Counted from the stretch's first letter, positions 13,800-23,252 are shown. The stretch: 26,015 nucleotides of DNA from UBA3210 sp963653535 (GCA_963653535.1 CAVJWU010000020.1:1-26015); one strand, 5' to 3'. Numbers and translations: made by a program. Notes: generated by a model from the sequence alone, not told the origin.

Positions 13800-15595
13800 T
13801 GAAAACATTTTATAAAGAATTATTTAAAATGATTAAAAATAATGCCGCACGATTTATCGCGATGACATTAATTATCGCTCTTGGAATATGCTTTGTTACT
13901 GGTTTAGGCGGAATGACACCAAAAGTAAATGATTCAATTAATGATTATTACATAAGTAATAATGTACCAGACATTATCTTAAAATCTAAACAAGAATCCG
14001 GTTTTAGTGAAGAAGAAATTGCTAAACTAGACAATTATGATTTCATTAACGATTATTACAAATTAAAAATGGTCGATATTGAAAATGAAACTACAAGGTT
14101 TTATATTTATGATTTTGATTCATCAATTAATAAATTAACGCTTTTAGAAGGTAATTATCCATCAAACTATAATGAAATAGTGGTTGAACAAAGTTCTTCA
14201 AAAATCATAAAAAGAAATATTGGTGAAAAAGTTTCTATCTACAATCAAGAATTTACTATTTCAGGAATTGTCGCTAATCCAATGATTATATCTTTACAAG
14301 GTGATATTCATCAAATTAGTGAAGAATATTTAGAAACTATCGTTTATTTTTCTTCATCATATTGTCTTTTCTCTAACATGATTGGTTATACTGATATTTA
14401 TGTTAAATGTAATAATGTTTCTTCTTACTTTGCTTCTAATTATTTAGATACTGTAAATAAAAATATTAATTCATTAGAAAATGATTTTTCTAACGAATCT
14501 ACCTCTATTTTAAATTTAAATAAAACTTTATCATACGGAACACTTAAAGGAGTAACTGATAAAATTAATATTATTACATTAATATTTCCTTTATTCTTTA
14601 TCGCAGTTGTCTCACTAGTATGTTTTACAAACGTTTCTCGATTATTAACTGAAGAAAGAAAAAATATTGGTTGTTTAAAATCTCTAGGTTATTCTTCTAG
14701 CTCTATTATTTTTAAATATATATTATTTTCCTTATTTTGCTTACTTATTGGATCTGTTGTTGGTCTTATTACAGGTGTTATCATTCTACCTCCAATGGTA
14801 TATGAAGCATTCAAAACAGTATTTATCTTACCAACAATGACTACTAAAATAAATATGTCTTTAGGTTTATATTCAACCTTAGGAATGATTATAAGTATCT
14901 TGCTTATCACCTTAATTGTTAGTTATAACGAAGTAAAAGAAATACCTGCATCTTTATTTTTACAAAAGAGTTTAAAGCCAGGTAAAAAGATATTATTAGA
15001 GAAAATAACTTTCTTATGGAATAAATTATCATTTAAATATAAGTCCACATTAAGAAATGTCTTCCGTTTTAAAGGTAGATTATATATGATTGTAATCTCA
15101 ATTACCGGCGCGACTATCTTAGTTATGGCCGGTTTAGGATTATATGACGTATCGAGTAAAGGATTTTCTGTCGGTGATTTTAAATTAGAAAACACTGATG
15201 CAATTAAATTAATTGCTCTTGCGATTATAATCTTTGCGATGAGTTTATCAATTCTTGTTTTATATAATATTACCGCGATGAATATCGGAGAAAGAAAAAG
15301 AGATATTGCAACTTTAGAAGTTCTTGGTTATCTTGATCATGAAGTAAATGGATTTATATATCGAGAAATCTTCGTCATGTCAATAATTGGTATTATCATC
15401 GGTATTCCTTTAGGAATATTATTCCTCTATTATGTCTTTACATTATTAGATTTTGGAGGAATCCAAGATATTAAAATATCTTCATATTTCTTAGCCTTCT
15501 TCATTTCATTTCTATTTGTAGTAATTGTTACATTAATAACAAAACACAAAATTAAAGCTGTCGATATGAATGAATCATTAAAATCAGTTGAATAA
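13799..15595 (+). CDS. ABC transporter permease with two FtsX domains
   Basis: A 598-residue integral membrane protein, partner of the preceding ATPase. About eight membrane segments can be drawn near residues 17-38, 257-279, 304-332, 357-376, 427-449, 467-491, 524-548 and 561-581. Each half carries the FtsX cytoplasmic coupling motif: ERKNIGCLKSLGYS (about 286) and ERKRDIATLEVLGY (about 498). Only the first half has a large extracytoplasmic domain (about 40-255); the second has a loop of only about 16 residues. This is the duplicated-FtsX layout common in Firmicutes, but shorter than the roughly 800-1100 residue versions. Start: the ATG at 13799 overlaps the ATPase stop; a TTG at 13793 is also possible and lies only 5 bases from the GAGGAG ribosome site. 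Substrate unknown. Confidence 0.9.
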   Translation: MKTFYKELFKMIKNNAARFIAMTLIIALGICFVTGLGGMTPKVNDSINDYYISNNVPDIILKSKQESGFSEEEIAKLDNYDFINDYYKLKMVDIENETTRFYIYDFDSSINKLTLLEGNYPSNYNEIVVEQSSSKIIKRNIGEKVSIYNQEFTISGIVANPMIISLQGDIHQISEEYLETIVYFSSSYCLFSNMIGYTDIYVKCNNVSSYFASNYLDTVNKNINSLENDFSNESTSILNLNKTLSYGTLKGVTDKINIITLIFPLFFIAVVSLVCFTNVSRLLTEERKNIGCLKSLGYSSSSIIFKYILFSLFCLLIGSVVGLITGVIILPPMVYEAFKTVFILPTMTTKINMSLGLYSTLGMIISILLITLIVSYNEVKEIPASLFLQKSLKPGKKILLEKITFLWNKLSFKYKSTLRNVFRFKGRLYMIVISITGATILVMAGLGLYDVSSKGFSVGDFKLENTDAIKLIALAIIIFAMSLSILVLYNITAMNIGERKRDIATLEVLGYLDHEVNGFIYREIFVMSIIGIIIGIPLGILFLYYVFTLLDFGGIQDIKISSYFLAFFISFLFVVIVTLITKHKIKAVDMNESLKSVE

Positions 15596-15618
15596 ATATT
15601 TCTTTAAAACGTTCATGC

Positions 15619-15653
15619 AAAAAGGTTGTTAGAAAATTCTGACAACCTTTTTT
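15619..15653. terminator. Bidirectional terminator between the ABC permease and serS
   Basis: GGTTGTTAG (15624-15632) pairs with CTGACAACC (15639-15647) with one G-U pair, flanked by A-run and T-run on either side, so it can end both convergent transcripts. Confidence 0.88.
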
Positions 15654-15665
15654 ATCATTTAAATT

Positions 15666-15684
15666 TAGTTTTTTCGTTAAAAAG
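15666..15684. repeat. Possible single copy of the TTTTCGC-TAAAA motif
   Basis: TTTAGTTTTTTCGTTAAAAAG, shortened here to its core TTTTCGTTAAAAA, resembles the motif in pairs A and B. It sits just beyond the terminator and before the serS stop, not near a promoter. In A+T-rich DNA a chance match is possible. Confidence 0.3.
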
Positions 15685-15692
15685 CCATTATT

Positions 15693-16973
15693 TTATGGTT
15701 TAATAACTTTAGTTCCACCCATATATGGCCATAATACTTCTGGAATATCAATTGAACCATCTTCATTGAGGAAGTTCTCTAAGATTGCAATGAGCATTCT
15801 TGGAGGAGCGACAACAGTATTATTTAAAGTATGAGCATAGTAATTACCATTTTCACCTTTAATTCTAATACCGAGTCTTCTAGCTTGTGCATCGCCTAAA
15901 TTTGAACAAGATCCAACTTCAAAATATTTCTTTTGACGTGGAGACCAAGCTTCAACATCATATGACTTAACTTTTAAATCAGCTAAATCACCTGAACAAC
16001 ATTCAAGAGTTCTTACAGGTATCCCCATCGATGAGAATAATTCAACTGTGTAACCATACATCTTAGTAAACCAATCCATTGAATCTTTTGGTTCACAAAC
16101 AACAATCATTTCTTGTTTTTCAAATTGGTGGATACGATAGATTCCTCTTTCTTCAATACCATGAGCTCCTTTTTCTTTTCTGAAGCATGGAGAATATGAA
16201 GTTAAAGTAATAGGTAATTTATCTTCATCAGTAATTGTATCAATAAAACGACCAATCATAGAATGTTCAGATGTACCGATTAAGTATAAATCTTCACCTT
16301 CAATTTTATACATCATTTGATCCATTTCTGCGAATGACATAACACCTGTAACAACATTGCTTCTAATCATAAATGGTGGAATGACATATGTGAAACCTTT
16401 ATTGATCATGAAATCTCTTGCATAAGCAATAACTGCTTCGTGTAGACGAGCGATATCACCAGTTAAATAATAGAAACCATTACCTGCGACTTTTCTTGCG
16501 GCATCTAAATCAATACCATGAACTTTTTCAAGAATATCAAGGTGATAAGGAACTTCAAATCCTTTGTCCCATGGAAGAATATATTTCTTAACTTCAACGT
16601 TTTCTGAATCATCTTTACCAATAGGTACACTTGGATCAATGATATTTGGAATGACTAGCATTCTTTTTCTTAATTCTTGAGATAAATTTTCTTCTTCTTT
16701 TTCAATATCAACTAATTGATTGTTGATTTCAACAACTCTAGCTTTAATCGCATTAGCTTCATCAATTTTCTTTTCTCTCATAAGAAGGCCAATCTTTTGG
16801 CTTGATGAATTACGTTCTGCTCTTAAATCGCCGCCTTGTTGTTTTAAAGTACGAATTTTTGCATCTAATTCAATTACTTCATCAACTAAAGGAAGTTTTT
16901 CATCTTGGAATTTTTTTCTAATGTTTTCTTTAACTATTTCTGGATTTTCTCTAACAAATTTAATATCTAACAT
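15693..16973 (-). CDS. serS: Seryl-tRNA synthetase
   Basis: A 426-residue class IIa synthetase that charges tRNA-Ser (and tRNA-Sec where present). Seen: the N-terminal antiparallel coiled coil (about 28-100) that grips the long variable arm; motif 2 with CFRKEKGAHGIEERGIYRIHQFEK (here quoted only in part: FRKEKGAHG ... RIHQFEK); and motif 3 with SCSNLGDAQARRLGIR and the NNTVVAPPRML segment. Full length. The ribosome site is a purine-rich AAAGAAAGGG. Expression is controlled by a T-box leader. The gene follows gyrA on the same strand but has its own promoter, and it converges on the ABC operon across a shared terminator. Confidence 0.97.
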   Translation of the reverse strand: MLDIKFVRENPEIVKENIRKKFQDEKLPLVDEVIELDAKIRTLKQQGGDLRAERNSSSQKIGLLMREKKIDEANAIKARVVEINNQLVDIEKEEENLSQELRKRMLVIPNIIDPSVPIGKDDSENVEVKKYILPWDKGFEVPYHLDILEKVHGIDLDAARKVAGNGFYYLTGDIARLHEAVIAYARDFMINKGFTYVIPPFMIRSNVVTGVMSFAEMDQMMYKIEGEDLYLIGTSEHSMIGRFIDTITDEDKLPITLTSYSPCFRKEKGAHGIEERGIYRIHQFEKQEMIVVCEPKDSMDWFTKMYGYTVELFSSMGIPVRTLECCSGDLADLKVKSYDVEAWSPRQKKYFEVGSCSNLGDAQARRLGIRIKGENGNYYAHTLNNTVVAPPRMLIAILENFLNEDGSIDIPEVLWPYMGGTKVIKP

Positions 16974-17005
16974 AGTTATATTTCCCTTTCTTTCCTTTTT
17001 GTAAT

Positions 17006-17227
17006 AAAAAATCCCCTAGTATAATTTTATTTATACTAAGGGACGAATTACCCGTGTTACCACCCATCTTACAATATGATATCATATTGTCTCTTTAAAC
17101 ATCTTAACGCGATGTACGGAAGTATTACCTTCATCCTCAAGGGTGGACTAAATTAATTAAATGTTATTTTTCACCGACCAATAACTCTCTACAATTTATC
17201 TTAATTTGATATTCCTTTTCATCGGAC
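17006..17227 (-). promoter_or_regulatory. T-box riboswitch controlling serS
   Basis: On the minus strand the T-box motif TGGGTGGTAACACGG lies near 17066-17052, a close match to AGGGTGGNACCGCG. It is followed by TTCGTCCC and a terminator with a 13-bp stem (17043-17031 with 17024-17012) and six T (17011-17006). Stem I bases pair as CGATG (about 17224-17220) with CATCG. A candidate specifier codon UCC (Ser) lies at 17120-17118, followed by G. Uncharged tRNA-Ser would stabilise the antiterminator and let serS be read. Confidence 0.93.
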
Positions 17228-17233
17228 ACATAA

Positions 17234-17262
17234 ATAATATTACAATGAATTTTTAAATTCAA
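17234..17262 (-). promoter_or_regulatory. Promoter of the serS T-box transcript
   Basis: TTGAAT (17262-17257) and TATTAT (17239-17234) are 17 bases apart on the minus strand, with a start near 17227. No terminator is visible between gyrA and this promoter, so read-through from gyrA into the T-box is also possible. Confidence 0.55.
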
Positions 17263-17267
17263 TTAAA

Positions 17268-19874
17268 TTAATTATTTTCTTTGTTCTCTTCATTAACTAC
17301 AACATTTTGTTCATTTTGAGGAGCTAAAGTTTCTTCACTTACTTCTTCAACATGAGGAACAATTGTTAATGAAACAACTGATTCTTTATCTTTGATATTA
17401 ATAATCTTAACACCTTGAGTATTTCTACCTGCAACTTTTACTTCACCTAAATATGTTCTAATAATCATACCGCCTTTAGTGATAATCATAACATCTTCAT
17501 CACCATTGACACTTTTCGTGGAGATTAAGTTACCAGTTTTTTCAGTCATGTTCATGGTAATAACACCTTTTGAACCTCTAGAAGTTAATCTATAGTCTTC
17601 AAGTGGAGATAATTTACCATAACCTTTTTCTGAGATAACAAGGACTAAGTTACCTTCTAATGATGTAGTTAAAGATAAAGCTTTAACATCATCTTCGATA
17701 TCAATACCTTTGACCCCGCTTGCGGATCTTCCCATGACACGAACATCGTTTTCATTAAATTTAACCATCTTACCATTTGATGCAGAAATAGAAACTAATG
17801 CTTCTCCATTTGTTAATTTAACATCGAGAAGTTCATCTCCTTCTTTCATTTCAATAGCTTTTTTACCATTTTGACGGATAGATTCAAATTCTTTTACATC
17901 ACATCTTTTTACAATACCGTTAACTGTCGCGAAGAAGAGATATTCGTTATCTTTATATTCATCAAGAGAAATAATTGATCTAACTTTTTCATTTTCTTCT
18001 AAGCTTAATAAATTAACAATTGGTAATCCTTTAGAATTCTTTGAATAGAATGGTACTTGATAACCTCTAATACGATATACCTTTCCTAATGAAGTAAAGA
18101 ATAATAAGTCAGTATGAGTTTTCGCGTAAACAATCTTTTCTACCATATCATCATCATGTGTTGACATGCCTTTAACGCCTTTTCCTCCGCGGTGTTGGCT
18201 TCTAAATGCATCTGGATCTTGACGTTTGATATAACCACTTTTTGTGAGAGTGATAATAATTTCTTCTTCAGGAATTAAATCTTCATCATCAATTGAGCTT
18301 ACTGCATTAGAAATTTCTGTTCTACGTTTATCACCATATTTTTGTTTAATTTCTTCAAGTTCATCATTAACAACACCTTCAATTAAAGCATGATCACTTA
18401 ATAATGAATTGTAGTAAGCAATAGATTCTTTTAATTCATTAATTTCATTAACAATAGAATCTCTTTCTAGACCAACTAAACGAGCAAGTCTTAAATCTAA
18501 GATTGCTTTTACTTGAGCGTCCGAATAATTAAATCTTTCAATTAAACGGCTCTTTGCAATTTCTTGAGTTTTACTAGATCTAATAATATTGACAGTTTCA
18601 TCAATATTATCAATTGCTTTTAATAAACCTTCTAAGATATGTAATCTATCTTGAGCTTTGCCTAAATCAAAACGAGTTCTTCTTTCAATAACATCACATT
18701 GGAAAGAAAGATATTTAGATAATATTTCTTTGATATTTAATACTCTTGGTTCACCATTATCGACAACTAACATGATAATGCCGTAGCCAGTTTGTAATGA
18801 TGTATTTTTGTATAATTGATTAAGAATAACTTCAGGAACGACATCTTTTCTTAATTCAATAACAATACGAATACCTTCTTTATTTGATTCATCACGGATA
18901 TCAGTAATTCCATCAATGATTTTATCACGAACTAAATGACCGATATTTTCAATCATTGTCGCTTTATTTACTTGATATGGAATTTCACTTACAACAATAC
19001 GATTCTTACCATTAGCCATTTCTTCGATGTGAGCTTTTGATCTAATTGTAATTGATCCTGTACCAGTTTCATAAGCGTCTTTAATGCCACTTCTACCTAA
19101 AATAATGCCACCAGTAGGGAAATCAGGACCAAATAAATAATTATTCATGATATCGCTAGGAGTTAAATTAGGATCTTTAATAAGTGCTTGAACTGCATTG
19201 ATTGCTTCAGTGAGATTATGAGGAGGGATATTAGTTGCCATACCGACTGCAATACCACTTGAACCATTGACAATTAAGTTAGGAATTCTACTTGGTAAAA
19301 CAACAGGTTCTTGTTCTTCACCATCGTAATTATCAATAAAATCAACTGTATCTTTCTTAATATCTCTTACCATTTCAAGAGCGATTTTACTCATTCTTGC
19401 TTCAGTATATCTCATTGCCGCGGCACCATCACCATCGATAGAGCCAAAGTTACCATGTCCATCAACAAGAGGATAACGAGTATTGAAATTTTGCGCTAAA
19501 CGGACTAATGCACCATAAATTGAAGAGTCACCATGAGGGTGATAACGACCCATGACGTCACCAACGATACGCGCACATTTCTTATGAGGTTTATCTGGAC
19601 CATTTCCGAGTTCGTTCATACCATAAACAATACGTCTATGAACTGGTTTTAAACCATCACGAACATCAGGAAGAGCACGAGAAACAATAACAGACATCGC
19701 ATATTCAATAAAGTCATTTTTAACTTCTTTAGTTAAGTCTCTTTCAGTTAAAGATGGTACAATACCTTCTTCAATACCTTCAATAGTTTCTTCTTCCTCT
19801 TCAGAAGGAGTTTCATCTTCATTTTCTTCTAGATTTTCATTTAATTCATCATCTAATTTATTTTCTTCTGCCAT
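17268..19874 (-). CDS. gyrA: DNA gyrase subunit A
   Basis: An 868-residue breakage-reunion subunit of gyrase. Seen: catalytic Tyr156 in AAMRYTEAR; the quinolone-determining region HPHGDSSIYGALVR (112-125); the GyrA-box QHRGGKG at the start of the beta-pinwheel C-terminal domain, which wraps DNA for negative supercoiling and separates it from ParC. Oddities: an acidic N-terminal extension of about 35 residues (about 8-35, mostly Glu/Asp/Asn), an acidic/Asn-rich tail, and glycine at residue 121 where Bacilli have Glu and E. coli Asp87. The ribosome site GAAGGAGG is strong and the gene begins 12 bases after gyrB, in one operon. Confidence 0.97.
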   Translation of the reverse strand: MAEENKLDDELNENLEENEDETPSEEEEETIEGIEEGIVPSLTERDLTKEVKNDFIEYAMSVIVSRALPDVRDGLKPVHRRIVYGMNELGNGPDKPHKKCARIVGDVMGRYHPHGDSSIYGALVRLAQNFNTRYPLVDGHGNFGSIDGDGAAAMRYTEARMSKIALEMVRDIKKDTVDFIDNYDGEEQEPVVLPSRIPNLIVNGSSGIAVGMATNIPPHNLTEAINAVQALIKDPNLTPSDIMNNYLFGPDFPTGGIILGRSGIKDAYETGTGSITIRSKAHIEEMANGKNRIVVSEIPYQVNKATMIENIGHLVRDKIIDGITDIRDESNKEGIRIVIELRKDVVPEVILNQLYKNTSLQTGYGIIMLVVDNGEPRVLNIKEILSKYLSFQCDVIERRTRFDLGKAQDRLHILEGLLKAIDNIDETVNIIRSSKTQEIAKSRLIERFNYSDAQVKAILDLRLARLVGLERDSIVNEINELKESIAYYNSLLSDHALIEGVVNDELEEIKQKYGDKRRTEISNAVSSIDDEDLIPEEEIIITLTKSGYIKRQDPDAFRSQHRGGKGVKGMSTHDDDMVEKIVYAKTHTDLLFFTSLGKVYRIRGYQVPFYSKNSKGLPIVNLLSLEENEKVRSIISLDEYKDNEYLFFATVNGIVKRCDVKEFESIRQNGKKAIEMKEGDELLDVKLTNGEALVSISASNGKMVKFNENDVRVMGRSASGVKGIDIEDDVKALSLTTSLEGNLVLVISEKGYGKLSPLEDYRLTSRGSKGVITMNMTEKTGNLISTKSVNGDEDVMIITKGGMIIRTYLGEVKVAGRNTQGVKIINIKDKESVVSLTIVPHVEEVSEETLAPQNEQNVVVNEENKENN

Positions 19875-19886
19875 ATTTACCTCCTT

Positions 19887-21872
19887 CTATGCTTGTAAAT
19901 CTAAGTTTTTAACAAACTTTGCATTTTCTACAATATATTCTCTTCTAGGTTCAACGCGGTCACCCATTAATTCATCAAAAATTTGATCTGCAAGAATTGC
20001 ATCATCAAGTTTAACTCTAATCATCTTACGTTTTTCTGGATCCATAGTTGTTTCCCAAAGTTGTTGGAAATCCATTTCACCAAGACCTTTATAACGTTGA
20101 ATAGATAAACGTTTAGCGGCTTCTACGCCGATTTGTTTCTTTAAAGCATCTAATTGTTCATCATTATAACAATAATAGTCTTTTTGACCTCTACTAGCTT
20201 TATATAGAGGAGGTTGAGCAATATAGACATAACCTTGTTCAATTAAAGGTTTCATAAATCTAAAGAAGAAAGTTAATAATAAAATTCTAATATGAGAACC
20301 ATCAACATCAGCATCGGTCATAATGACAACTTTATGATATCTAATCTTTGAAACATCGAAGTCATTTCCAAATCCTCCTCCGATGGCAGTGATTAAGTTA
20401 CCAATTTCTGCATTCGCGAATATTCTCTTTGCTTGTGCTTTTTCAACGTTAAGGATTTTACCTCTTAAAGGAAGAATTGCTTGTGTTTTACGGTCACGAC
20501 CTTGTTTTGCGCTACCACCTGCAGAATCTCCTTCGACGATATATAATTCGCATTCTTCTGCAACTTTAGAAGAACAATCAGCGAGTTTACCAGGTAAAGA
20601 AGTGATTTCTAAGCCTGTTTTTCTTCTTGTATTTTCTCTTGCAGCTTTTGCAGCTAATCTAGCATTAGAAGCAAGGATTACTTTTTCCATAATAAGTTTT
20701 GCAACTTTAGGATTTTCATTTAAGAATCTTTCTAAGCAAGCACCAAAAACATCAGAAACAATCTTTCTAACTTCAAAGTTACCTAAACGTCCTTTTGTTT
20801 GGCCTTCATATTGAGGATCTTTATGTTTAATAGAGATAATCGCAGTTAAACCTTCACGGCAATCATCTTGAGTTAATGAATCGTCGTTGTCTTTTAAGAA
20901 TTTATTATCTCTAGCATATTTATTTAAAACTCTAGTTAAAGCAAGACGGAAACCTTCTTCATGAGTACCACCATCTACTGTGTTAATGTTATTACAGAAT
21001 GAATATACATTAGCGACATAAGTATCATTATATTGCATTGCGATTTCAACTTGGACATCTTGATCTTTACCTTCACAATAAATGACATCTGGTGACATTG
21101 CGACTTTAGTTTTGTTTAAATATTCAACATATTCCTTAACGCCGCCTTTATAACAGAATTCTTCTTTAATTCTATTTTCTTCTTCATCAGGTCTTTCATC
21201 AGAGACGATAATCTTAACGCCTTTATTTAAGAAAGCCATTTGTCTAATACGATCTCTAATTGTATTGTAATTAAAAATAGTAGTTTCTTTAAAGATAGTT
21301 CCATCAGGCTTAAAGGTAACAATAGTTCCTGAGTCATCACAATCGCCAACGCGAGTACAAGGCATGACAGTATGACCACCATTTTCAAATCTAATTTGAT
21401 AGATACCTCCATCTTTATGAACTTCAACAGTTAACCATTCAGAAAGTGCGTTAACAACAGAAGCACCAACACCATGGAGACCACCAGAAACTTTATATCC
21501 TCCGCCTTCACCGAATTTACCGCCGGCATGGAGTTTTGTATAAACAGTTTCTAGAGCAGAAACACCAGTTTTACTAACAATATCAACTGGAATACCTCTA
21601 CCATTATCAGTAACTGTGATTGTATCACCTTTATTAATAATTACATGGATTGTATCACAATATCCCGCGAGAGCTTCATCAATCGCGTTATCAACAATTT
21701 CCCATACGCAGTGATGTAAACCTGATTCTGAAGTTGTACCAATGTACATACCAGGTCTTTTTCTAACCGCCTCTAGACCTTCGAGAACTTGAATATTCTT
21801 TCCAGTATAATTTTGATCTGCCTTATCTTCATCTGCGATATAAGAAACAGTTTCTTTTTCTAATTCTGCCAT
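19887..21872 (-). CDS. gyrB: DNA gyrase subunit B
   Basis: A 661-residue ATPase subunit of gyrase. Seen: the GHKL ATPase with EIVDNAIDEALAG and NGRGIPVD, the P-loop-like GGLHGVGASVVNALS, the transducer domain, the TOPRIM motifs VEGDSAGGSAKQGRD and MTDADVDGSHIR, and the C-terminal QRYKGLGEMDFQQLWETTM. Length is normal. It begins 2 bases after the recF stop with an AGGGAGGT ribosome site, so recF and gyrB are coupled. gyrA follows. Confidence 0.98.
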   Translation of the reverse strand: MAELEKETVSYIADEDKADQNYTGKNIQVLEGLEAVRKRPGMYIGTTSESGLHHCVWEIVDNAIDEALAGYCDTIHVIINKGDTITVTDNGRGIPVDIVSKTGVSALETVYTKLHAGGKFGEGGGYKVSGGLHGVGASVVNALSEWLTVEVHKDGGIYQIRFENGGHTVMPCTRVGDCDDSGTIVTFKPDGTIFKETTIFNYNTIRDRIRQMAFLNKGVKIIVSDERPDEEENRIKEEFCYKGGVKEYVEYLNKTKVAMSPDVIYCEGKDQDVQVEIAMQYNDTYVANVYSFCNNINTVDGGTHEEGFRLALTRVLNKYARDNKFLKDNDDSLTQDDCREGLTAIISIKHKDPQYEGQTKGRLGNFEVRKIVSDVFGACLERFLNENPKVAKLIMEKVILASNARLAAKAARENTRRKTGLEITSLPGKLADCSSKVAEECELYIVEGDSAGGSAKQGRDRKTQAILPLRGKILNVEKAQAKRIFANAEIGNLITAIGGGFGNDFDVSKIRYHKVVIMTDADVDGSHIRILLLTFFFRFMKPLIEQGYVYIAQPPLYKASRGQKDYYCYNDEQLDALKKQIGVEAAKRLSIQRYKGLGEMDFQQLWETTMDPEKRKMIRVKLDDAILADQIFDELMGDRVEPRREYIVENAKFVKNLDLQA

Positions 21873-21874
21873 AG

Positions 21875-22954
21875 TTACCTCCCTGTAAGTTTACCATTTT
21901 CAATCTTGTAGATACTCGCATTATCTACAAGAAGCGAATTATCTGCACAAGTAATAAATACTTGCTCATAGTTATTTAATATTTTTAATAATTTAGTTTG
22001 ATGAATTCCATCAAGTTCTGATAGAACATCATCAAGAATAATAATTGGGTCTTCACCGATTTCTTGTCTAATAAGTTCAATCATCGCAAGTTTAAGAGAT
22101 AGTGAACTTATTCTATTTTGTCCTTGTGAGCCGTATAAAGCGATTTCGCGCCCATTAAGAAGCATTATCATATCATCGTGATGAATTCCTCTCGAAGTAG
22201 ATTTACGTCTTACATCGCTTTCAAAATCATCTAAATACTTCTTTTTCATCTCTTGATAATATCTATCATATTCATTTGTCTCTTCTTCAGTCTTATAAAT
22301 CATTTTTACTACATTTGAAGGAGAATCAATATTTTGAAAGATATCATTTAGATTTAAATTTAATTTCTCAATTATTTCTTTTCTTTTTTTCATAATTGGA
22401 TAAGATGTTTCTATAATCTTATCATCAAGAATCCCTAAATAATTTTTATCAATTCTTTCATTTTTTAATAAAGCATTTCTTTCTTTAAGTAAGTTATTAA
22501 AAAGTGAAATTTCTTTTAAATAAACGTTATCAAAGCTCGAAATTGAAATATTGAGAAATTTTCTTCTTAAAGCTGGTGAGTCTTTAAATAGATTGACATC
22601 TATTGGAGTAAATAGAACGCTTATTAATTTTCCATTTAACTCCGAAAGTTTTTTTATTTCATAATCGTTATAAATAATCTTTTTAGTATTCTTCGAAATT
22701 AAGCATTGAATCTTCTTTTTAGATTTACTAACGAATTCTAAATTGATTTTAAGATATTCTTCATTGAAAGATATTAATTCTTCATCATTATTTGTTTTAA
22801 AAGATTTTCCTAAAGTTAAATAATTAATTGCTTCAACAATATTTGTTTTACCTGCGCCATTATTACCGCTTAAGATATTAATACCTTTTAAGAAGTTAAT
22901 ATCTAGAGATTTATAATTTCTAAAATTAACTAAAGACAAATTATTGATTATCAT
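21875..22954 (-). CDS. recF: DNA replication/repair protein RecF
   Basis: A 359-residue SMC-like ATPase that acts with RecO and RecR to load RecA at single-strand gaps. Seen: Walker A GNNGAGKT (30-37), FRNYKSLDINF near 11-21, ABC-type signature SLSLKLAMIELI near 281-292, and Walker B IIILDDVLSELD (about 304-315). Length is typical. The start codon overlaps the stop of the preceding S4 gene (ATGA), and gyrB follows after 2 bases, so the order rlbA-recF-gyrB-gyrA is one operon. Confidence 0.96.
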   Translation of the reverse strand: MIINNLSLVNFRNYKSLDINFLKGINILSGNNGAGKTNIVEAINYLTLGKSFKTNNDEELISFNEEYLKINLEFVSKSKKKIQCLISKNTKKIIYNDYEIKKLSELNGKLISVLFTPIDVNLFKDSPALRRKFLNISISSFDNVYLKEISLFNNLLKERNALLKNERIDKNYLGILDDKIIETSYPIMKKRKEIIEKLNLNLNDIFQNIDSPSNVVKMIYKTEEETNEYDRYYQEMKKKYLDDFESDVRRKSTSRGIHHDDMIMLLNGREIALYGSQGQNRISSLSLKLAMIELIRQEIGEDPIIILDDVLSELDGIHQTKLLKILNNYEQVFITCADNSLLVDNASIYKIENGKLTGR

Positions 22955-23160
22955 TTTACGATCACAAATTCTTCTCCATCAACTTTAATAACATCATTTT
23001 CTCTAAGTTTTCTTCCACGTCTTACATCTAGTTCACCATTGATGTAAACTTCATTATTCGCAAGGAATGCCTTTGCTTCTCCTCCGCTTTGGATAATGTC
23101 CGCGACTTTAAGAAATTGTCCTAAAGTGATGAATTCAGTTTTAATTACTATTTTTTTCAT
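22951..23160 (-). CDS. yaaA: S4-domain RNA-binding protein (YaaA/RlbA family)
   Basis: A 69-residue protein made almost wholly of one S4 RNA-binding fold. Seen: FITLGQFLKVADIIQSGGEAK followed by NNEVYINGELDVRRGRKL (quoted in parts), the helix-turn plus positively charged loop typical of S4; GRKLRENDVIKV follows. In Bacillus this gene, between dnaN and recF, is known as rlbA or yaaA and is tied to ribosome function; it can be mistaken for the unrelated E. coli yaaA. The frame extends 12 codons upstream, but the ATG at 23160 has a GGTGAT ribosome site and starts the conserved MKKIVIKTEF. Its TGA stop overlaps the recF ATG. Confidence 0.93.
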   Translation of the reverse strand: MKKIVIKTEFITLGQFLKVADIIQSGGEAKAFLANNEVYINGELDVRRGRKLRENDVIKVDGEEFVIVK

Positions 23161-23202
23161 AAGTATCACCATTCTTTGTGATTTATTTTGCATCACAGTG
23201 AA

Positions 23203-23248
23203 ATTATAACATATTTATATTATATATAAATAGTTATTTTTTTGACAA
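23203..23248 (-). promoter_or_regulatory. Candidate promoters of the yaaA-recF-gyrB-gyrA operon
   Basis: On the minus strand TTGTCA (23248-23243) and TATAAT (23224-23219) are 18 bases apart. A second, extended -10 TGTTATAAT follows at 23211-23203. Together with the dnaN terminator they make the operon independent of dnaA-dnaN. Confidence 0.65.
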
Positions 23249-23252
23249 AAAG

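Noticed and set aside
20383..20814. 143-codon open frame on the plus strand
   Set aside because: It is the antisense shadow of a conserved gyrB region (TOPRIM), with no ribosome site or recognisable domain.
22951..22953. Use of TGA as tryptophan (Mollicutes code)
   Set aside because: All long conserved frames are intact with TGG as Trp, and the S4-domain gene ends at a TGA that overlaps the recF start. The single TGA stop is weak evidence alone, but together these favour the standard code.
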